Source: SAR86 cluster bacterium (GTDB lineage Bacteria; Pseudomonadota; Gammaproteobacteria; Magnimaribacterales; D2472). Taken from it: a DNA stretch of 11,215 nt. The translations under genes and the position numbers were made by a program. Location of the stretch: positions 1 through 11,215 of the forward strand of contig JADHNV010000032.1 in the NCBI GenBank assembly GCA_016779285.1. Reading direction: 5' to 3'. The notes beneath the pieces are model-generated. The model saw only the letters and a program-made list of their open reading frames with translations, was not told the DNA's origin and did no database searches. This document shows positions 7,867 through 11,215 of this stretch, one piece after another (the first letter of the stretch is position 1; the number at the start of each line of letters is the position of its first letter).

Positions 7867-8796
7867 TTAAAGCTGATCAGCTAACTCAGGTAAGGCGTTA
7901 AATAAATCAGCAACCAAACCATAATCAGCTACTTGAAATATAGGCGCATCCTCATCCTTGTTAATAGCAACTATAACTTTTGAATCTTTCATTCCGGCCA
8001 AATGCTGAATGGCTCCACTGATACCAACTGCAATATATAGATCTGGAGCAACAATTTTACCCGTTTGACCAACTTGATAATCATTTGGAACAAATCCTGC
8101 GTCTACAGCTGCCCTTGAAGCACCAACTGCAGCTCCCAGCTTGTCAGCAATAGTTTCTAAGAGATGAAAATTATCTCCTGATTGCATGCCTCGCCCACCA
8201 GAAATGACAATTCCTGCAGCGGTAAGCTCTGGCCTATCACTTTGGGCTATCTCCTCATTTAGGAATGAAGATAAGTCAGAAACCCCATCAGCTGAAATTG
8301 ATTCAATGGATGCAGATCCACCGCTAGCGTTTACAGGATCAAAAGCAGTGGCTCTCACAGTGATCACTTTTGTTGCATCACTAGATTTAACTGTCGCAAT
8401 GCAGCTACCAGCATATATAGGGCGTTTAAAAGTATCCTCTGATACCACTTCAGTGATTTCAGAAATTTGTTGAACATCTAGCAGTGCACTGAGTCTAGGT
8501 AAAACATTTTTACCAAAAGTTGTAGCTGGAGCAAGAATATGAGAATAATCAGTAGAAATTGATTTAATTAAATTTGCTATGCTTTCGGCTAAATGATTTT
8601 CGTAGGCAGAATCATCAGCTAATATAACTTTTTCGACACCATCAACAGCTGCAGCTTCATCAGCTACAGATTGGCAAGAATTGCCAGCTACAAGTATGTG
8701 TATTGCACCACCAATTGCATTTGCCGCTGCTACAGTGTTAAGTGTTGCGGGCTTAAGATTGGTATTATCGTGCTCTGCTATAACTAATGTACTCAT
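7867..8796 (-). CDS. etfA: Electron transfer flavoprotein subunit alpha
   Basis: 309 residues, normal length. EtfA and EtfB form the soluble FAD- and AMP-containing ETF that collects electrons from acyl-CoA dehydrogenases and delivers them to ETF:ubiquinone oxidoreductase. The N-terminal domain (1 to about 185) is alpha/beta and lacks cofactor contacts. The FAD-binding C-terminal domain has GGRGMQSGDNF (200-210), LGAAVGASRAAVDAGF (about 220-235), QVGQTGKIVAP, and the EtfA signature starting at L253 (LYIAVGISGAIQHLAG, then AINKDEDAPIF). There is no sign of the extra Fe-S or bifurcating features. The ATG overlaps the etfB TGA (ATGA), with AAAGGTGA (complement of 8801-8808) as ribosome binding site inside the etfB end, so the two are cotranslated. 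The 3' end faces the dehydrogenase pair with only one base between the stop codons. Confidence 0.97.
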   Translation of the reverse strand: MSTLVIAEHDNTNLKPATLNTVAAANAIGGAIHILVAGNSCQSVADEAAAVDGVEKVILADDSAYENHLAESIANLIKSISTDYSHILAPATTFGKNVLPRLSALLDVQQISEITEVVSEDTFKRPIYAGSCIATVKSSDATKVITVRATAFDPVNASGGSASIESISADGVSDLSSFLNEEIAQSDRPELTAAGIVISGGRGMQSGDNFHLLETIADKLGAAVGASRAAVDAGFVPNDYQVGQTGKIVAPDLYIAVGISGAIQHLAGMKDSKVIVAINKDEDAPIFQVADYGLVADLFNALPELADQL

Positions 8797-9545
8797 GAAA
8801 TCACCTTTGCTTCATTTTTTAATTTACCAACCAATTCTTCAACTGACTCAACCTTGATACCCTCTTGTCTAGCAGCTGGTAATTCAACCGAAAGTAATTC
8901 CATGCGAGGTGCTGTATCTATGCCCATGGAATCAATTGGTTGGACATCTAATTCTTTTTTCTTTGCCTTCATGATATTAGGCAATGATGCATAACGTGGT
9001 TCATTCAATCGGAGATCAGTTGTGATAATGGCTGGAAGTTTGACTTTAATAGTTTGCAGACCACCATCAATTTCGCGAGTAACAGAAGCAGAATCCCCAT
9101 CAATAGAAATTTTTGAAGCAAAAGTGGCTTGTCCATAATTTAACAATGCTGCAAGCATCTGACCGGTTTGATTGTTATCTCCATCAATAGCCTGCTTACC
9201 GAGTATCACAAGTTGAGGTGATTCTGCTTCAATAACTTTTGTTAACGCTTTGGCTATTGCTAAAGGTTCCAGCAATGAATTTGTTTCAATTAAGATGGCC
9301 CGATCCGCTCCTAAAGCTAGTGCAGTTCTTAATTGCTCTTGAGAATCAGACTTACCGACTGTCACAGCAATAACTTCAGTAGCCGTCCCAGCCTCTTTTA
9401 ATCTTACAGCCTCTTCAATTGCTATTTCGCAAAATGGATTCATTGCCATTTTAACATTATTAAGATCTACATCTGATTGATCGCCAAGAGGTCTAACTTT
9501 CACGTTATAATCAACAACGCGTTTGATGGGTACTACTATTTTCAT
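8793..9545 (-). CDS. etfB: Electron transfer flavoprotein subunit beta
   Basis: 250 residues, normal for housekeeping (group I) EtfB. It binds AMP and contributes the recognition loop that docks on acyl-CoA dehydrogenases. Seen directly: MKIVVPIKRVVDYNVKVRP at the N-terminus, MNPFCEIAIEEAVRLKE (35-51), the AMP-binding DGDNNQTGQ (121-129), and LRLNEPRYASLPNIMKAKKK (178-197). In the last, the Leu and the Lys cluster form the docking loop. The lack of an NADH-binding variant motif and the group I signature argue for the classical non-bifurcating type. It is the first gene of the etfB-etfA operon, with a good candidate promoter at 9572-9599. Only a weak GAG is visible as a ribosome binding site, and the leader would be about 20 bases. 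Confidence 0.98.
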   Translation of the reverse strand: MKIVVPIKRVVDYNVKVRPLGDQSDVDLNNVKMAMNPFCEIAIEEAVRLKEAGTATEVIAVTVGKSDSQEQLRTALALGADRAILIETNSLLEPLAIAKALTKVIEAESPQLVILGKQAIDGDNNQTGQMLAALLNYGQATFASKISIDGDSASVTREIDGGLQTIKVKLPAIITTDLRLNEPRYASLPNIMKAKKKELDVQPIDSMGIDTAPRMELLSVELPAARQEGIKVESVEELVGKLKNEAKVIS

Positions 9546-9571
9546 ATATAGGGCTCGTTTATTTAGGTATT

Positions 9572-9599
9572 ATTATATTTAGTTATAATTTATTATCAA
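9572..9599 (-). promoter_or_regulatory. Candidate sigma70-type promoter for etfB-etfA
   Basis: On the minus strand, TTGATA (complement of 9594-9599, one mismatch to TTGACA) is followed after 16 bases by a perfect TATAAT (complement of 9572-9577). Transcription would begin near 9565, leaving a leader of about 20 bases to the etfB ATG. Upstream sequence is A/T-rich, as for an UP element. The region is so AT-rich that TATAAT-like hexamers are common; the -35 match and the spacing are what support the call. Confidence 0.5.
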
Positions 9600-9640
9600 T
9601 TTTTTATATAATAATATTCGTTAGATAGTTATGTAAGGGA

Positions 9641-9646
9641 TATAAT
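9641..9646 (+). promoter_or_regulatory. Candidate -10 element for the ETF-QO gene
   Basis: A perfect TATAAT lies 41 bases before the ATG and would place the transcript start near 9653, ahead of the ribosome binding site. The -35 region at the right distance (around 9618-9623, TCGTTA) is weak. Other TATAAT copies at 9584-9589 and 9607-9612 are alternatives with longer leaders. Confidence 0.33.
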
Positions 9647-9673
9647 TGTAATGTTTTTTTGCGGCTAAAAAAA

Positions 9674-9680
9674 GAGGGAG
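9674..9680 (+). promoter_or_regulatory. Shine-Dalgarno site of the ETF-QO gene
   Basis: GAGGGAG lies seven bases before ATG 9688. It is one of the strongest ribosome binding sites in this window and fixes the start at 9688 rather than the in-frame ATG at 9703. It follows a T7-GCGGCT-A7 inverted repeat (9654-9673) in the leader. Confidence 0.65.
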
Positions 9681-9687
9681 CTAACTC

Positions 9688-11215
9688 ATGGAAAGAGAAG
9701 TAATGAAATATGATGTGGTTATAGTTGGTGGCGGACCATCAGGTTTGAGTGCTGCAATAAAACTAGCTCAACTAGCAAAGGAAAATAACAAATCTCTAGA
9801 AATATGTTTACTTGAAAAAGGCTCTGAAATTGGAGCTCATATTCTTTCTGGAAATGTTTTCCAACCCACCGCACTTAATGAATTAATACCTGATTGGAAA
9901 GATAAAGGCTGTCCATTAAATGTTCCAGTAAAAAAAGATAAGTTAATGTTTTTATTTAAAAATTTTGGCATTTCCATTCCATCCTTTGTGATGCCACCAA
10001 TGAATAATCATGGTAACTACGTAACGAGTTTGGGCAATCTCTGTCGATGGCTAGCTGCTCAAGCTGAGGATCTAGGAATAGAGATATTTCCTGGATTTCC
10101 AGCAAGTGAGATTCTCTATGAAGATGATAAAGTCGTTGGTGTTAGAACTGGTGATATGGGAATAGGATTAAATGGTGAACAGAAATCTGGATTCGAAGCA
10201 GGAATTGATATTAAAGCTAAGTACACAATATTTGGGGAAGGATGTAGAGGCCATCTTGGCAAGCAGCTTATTGCTAAGTTCGAATTAGATAAAGATAAAG
10301 ATCCTCAACATTATGGAATTGGTTTTAAGGAAGTTTGGAAAGTAAAGGATGAGGTGCATGAGGAAGGATTGGTAATACATACTAATGGCTGGCCTAGTGC
10401 AAAAAATACGCCTGCTGGCTCATACCTTTATCATGCAGACAACAATGAAGTTTATTTAGGCTACGTGGTTCCTTTAGACTATGAGAATCCACATTTAAGT
10501 CCCTTTGATGAATTTCAAACATGGAAAACCCATCCATCAATTCGTCCCTACTTGGAAGGTGGAGAAAGAATATCTTATGGAGCCAGAGCATTAATTAAAG
10601 GTGGAATTCAATCATTACCTAGCATGCAATTTCCTGGCGGTGTTCTTGTGGGCGATAATGCTGGCACACTCAACTTTTCTAAAATTAAGGGTTCTCATAC
10701 TGCAATGAAATCTGGAATGCTTGCTGCAGAAGCAATTTTTAATAACCTTAATACTGGAAATGAGCTACGCTTTGATGAAATGATTGCAAGTAGCTGGATT
10801 CATACTGAGCTGCATAAGTCACGTAACTTTGGTCCAATATTTCATAAATTTGGTGCTTTAATTGGCGCCGCTTTTAATGCTATTGATCAGCTTATCTTTA
10901 GAGGCAATCTACCATTTACCCTTCACCATACAACTCCAGATTATGCCTGTTTGAAGCCTGCAGCTGATATGCCGGTAATTGAATATCCAAAACCAGATGG
11001 GAAGATCAGCTTTGATAAATTGAGCAGTGTTTTTCTTTCTAATACTTATCATGAAGAAGACCAACCCTGCCATTTAACATTGAAAGATGCCTCAATTCCA
11101 ATTCTTCATAATCTACCAATGTATGCGGAGCCTGCCCAAAGATATTGTCCCGCTGGTGTATATGAAGTTATTGAGAATGATTCAGGCCCTGAATTCGTGA
11201 TCAATGGCCAAAACT
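9688..11215 (+). CDS. Electron transfer flavoprotein:ubiquinone oxidoreductase (3' end outside window)
   Basis: The first 509 codons of a family usually near 550 residues. The enzyme is a monotopic inner-membrane FAD and [4Fe-4S] protein that oxidises reduced ETF and reduces ubiquinone. The FAD dinucleotide motif is VVIVGGGPSGLSAA (G14-G19 region), then LLEKGSEIGAHILSGNVFQP, typical of ETF-QO. FGEGCRGHLGKQL is the second FAD contact region, and FPGGVLVGDNAGTLNFSKIKG with HTAMKSGMLAAEA completes the flavin site. AGTLNFSKIKG is close to diagnostic against other FixC-like flavoproteins. Near the end QRYCPAGVYE gives the first cluster cysteine (C487). The remaining three, expected in NCVHCKTCD, begin at the very last base of the window, so they are not visible. 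It is divergent from etfB across 142 bases, consistent with joint function. etfD or fixC are names used for this gene. Confidence 0.97.
   Translation, partial: MEREVMKYDVVIVGGGPSGLSAAIKLAQLAKENNKSLEICLLEKGSEIGAHILSGNVFQPTALNELIPDWKDKGCPLNVPVKKDKLMFLFKNFGISIPSFVMPPMNNHGNYVTSLGNLCRWLAAQAEDLGIEIFPGFPASEILYEDDKVVGVRTGDMGIGLNGEQKSGFEAGIDIKAKYTIFGEGCRGHLGKQLIAKFELDKDKDPQHYGIGFKEVWKVKDEVHEEGLVIHTNGWPSAKNTPAGSYLYHADNNEVYLGYVVPLDYENPHLSPFDEFQTWKTHPSIRPYLEGGERISYGARALIKGGIQSLPSMQFPGGVLVGDNAGTLNFSKIKGSHTAMKSGMLAAEAIFNNLNTGNELRFDEMIASSWIHTELHKSRNFGPIFHKFGALIGAAFNAIDQLIFRGNLPFTLHHTTPDYACLKPAADMPVIEYPKPDGKISFDKLSSVFLSNTYHEEDQPCHLTLKDASIPILHNLPMYAEPAQRYCPAGVYEVIENDSGPEFVINGQN

Noticed and set aside
8186..8473. 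95-residue plus-strand frame inside etfA
   Set aside because: It is fully opposite conserved EtfA coding sequence, with no ribosome binding site or recognisable domain.
10394..10591. 65-residue minus-strand frame inside the ETF-QO gene
   Set aside because: It is opposite conserved ETF-QO sequence, without any start signal or family resemblance.

Overview
This 11.2 kb window looks like chromosomal DNA from an AT-rich gammaproteobacterium, probably a streamlined marine lineage of the SAR86 kind. The evidence is low GC throughout, mostly overlapping genes or gaps of a few bases, few strong ribosome binding sites, and gammaproteobacterial gene content (mfd followed by csiV, NfuA-type Fe-S carrier, TrmA). 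The lineage assignment is inference; no rRNA or other phylogenetic marker was tested. I see no mobile element, tRNA, rRNA, CRISPR array or phage gene. There is no gene-free stretch longer than 300 bases; the longest is the 142-base etfB/ETF-QO divergent spacer.

Left part (1-5535), housekeeping. The window opens inside mfd (transcription-repair coupling factor). Its frame is continuous except for one in-frame TGA at 1470-1472, which replaces a Gly codon between helicase motifs I and II, so the gene is listed as two halves of a broken gene. A CsiV-family periplasmic protein gene follows, overlapping the mfd end by 14 bases. It converges with, and overlaps, nfuA on the minus strand. Only three bases upstream of the nfuA start codon a very short plus-strand gene begins: a 53-residue one-helix membrane protein resembling DUF2970. 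It overlaps the trmA start by ATGA. A small unrecognised minus-strand gene lies between trmA and the next block.

Right part (5545-11215), a complete acyl-CoA dehydrogenation module. Two adjacent plus-strand acyl-CoA dehydrogenase genes form a pair of the heteromeric (alpha2beta2) type: the first carries a catalytic Glu at the isovaleryl-CoA dehydrogenase-like position, the second lacks both known catalytic Glu positions. They converge, with one base between, on an etfB-etfA operon on the minus strand. etfB is divergent from the gene for ETF:ubiquinone oxidoreductase, which runs off the right edge in the middle of its [4Fe-4S] cysteine motif. Together these encode a route for electrons from acyl-CoA to FAD of the dehydrogenase, to ETF, to ETF-QO and to the ubiquinone pool.

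Most of the window is ordinary core metabolism. The points most worth checking are the stop codon in mfd, the split-catalysis dehydrogenase pair, and the two small genes.
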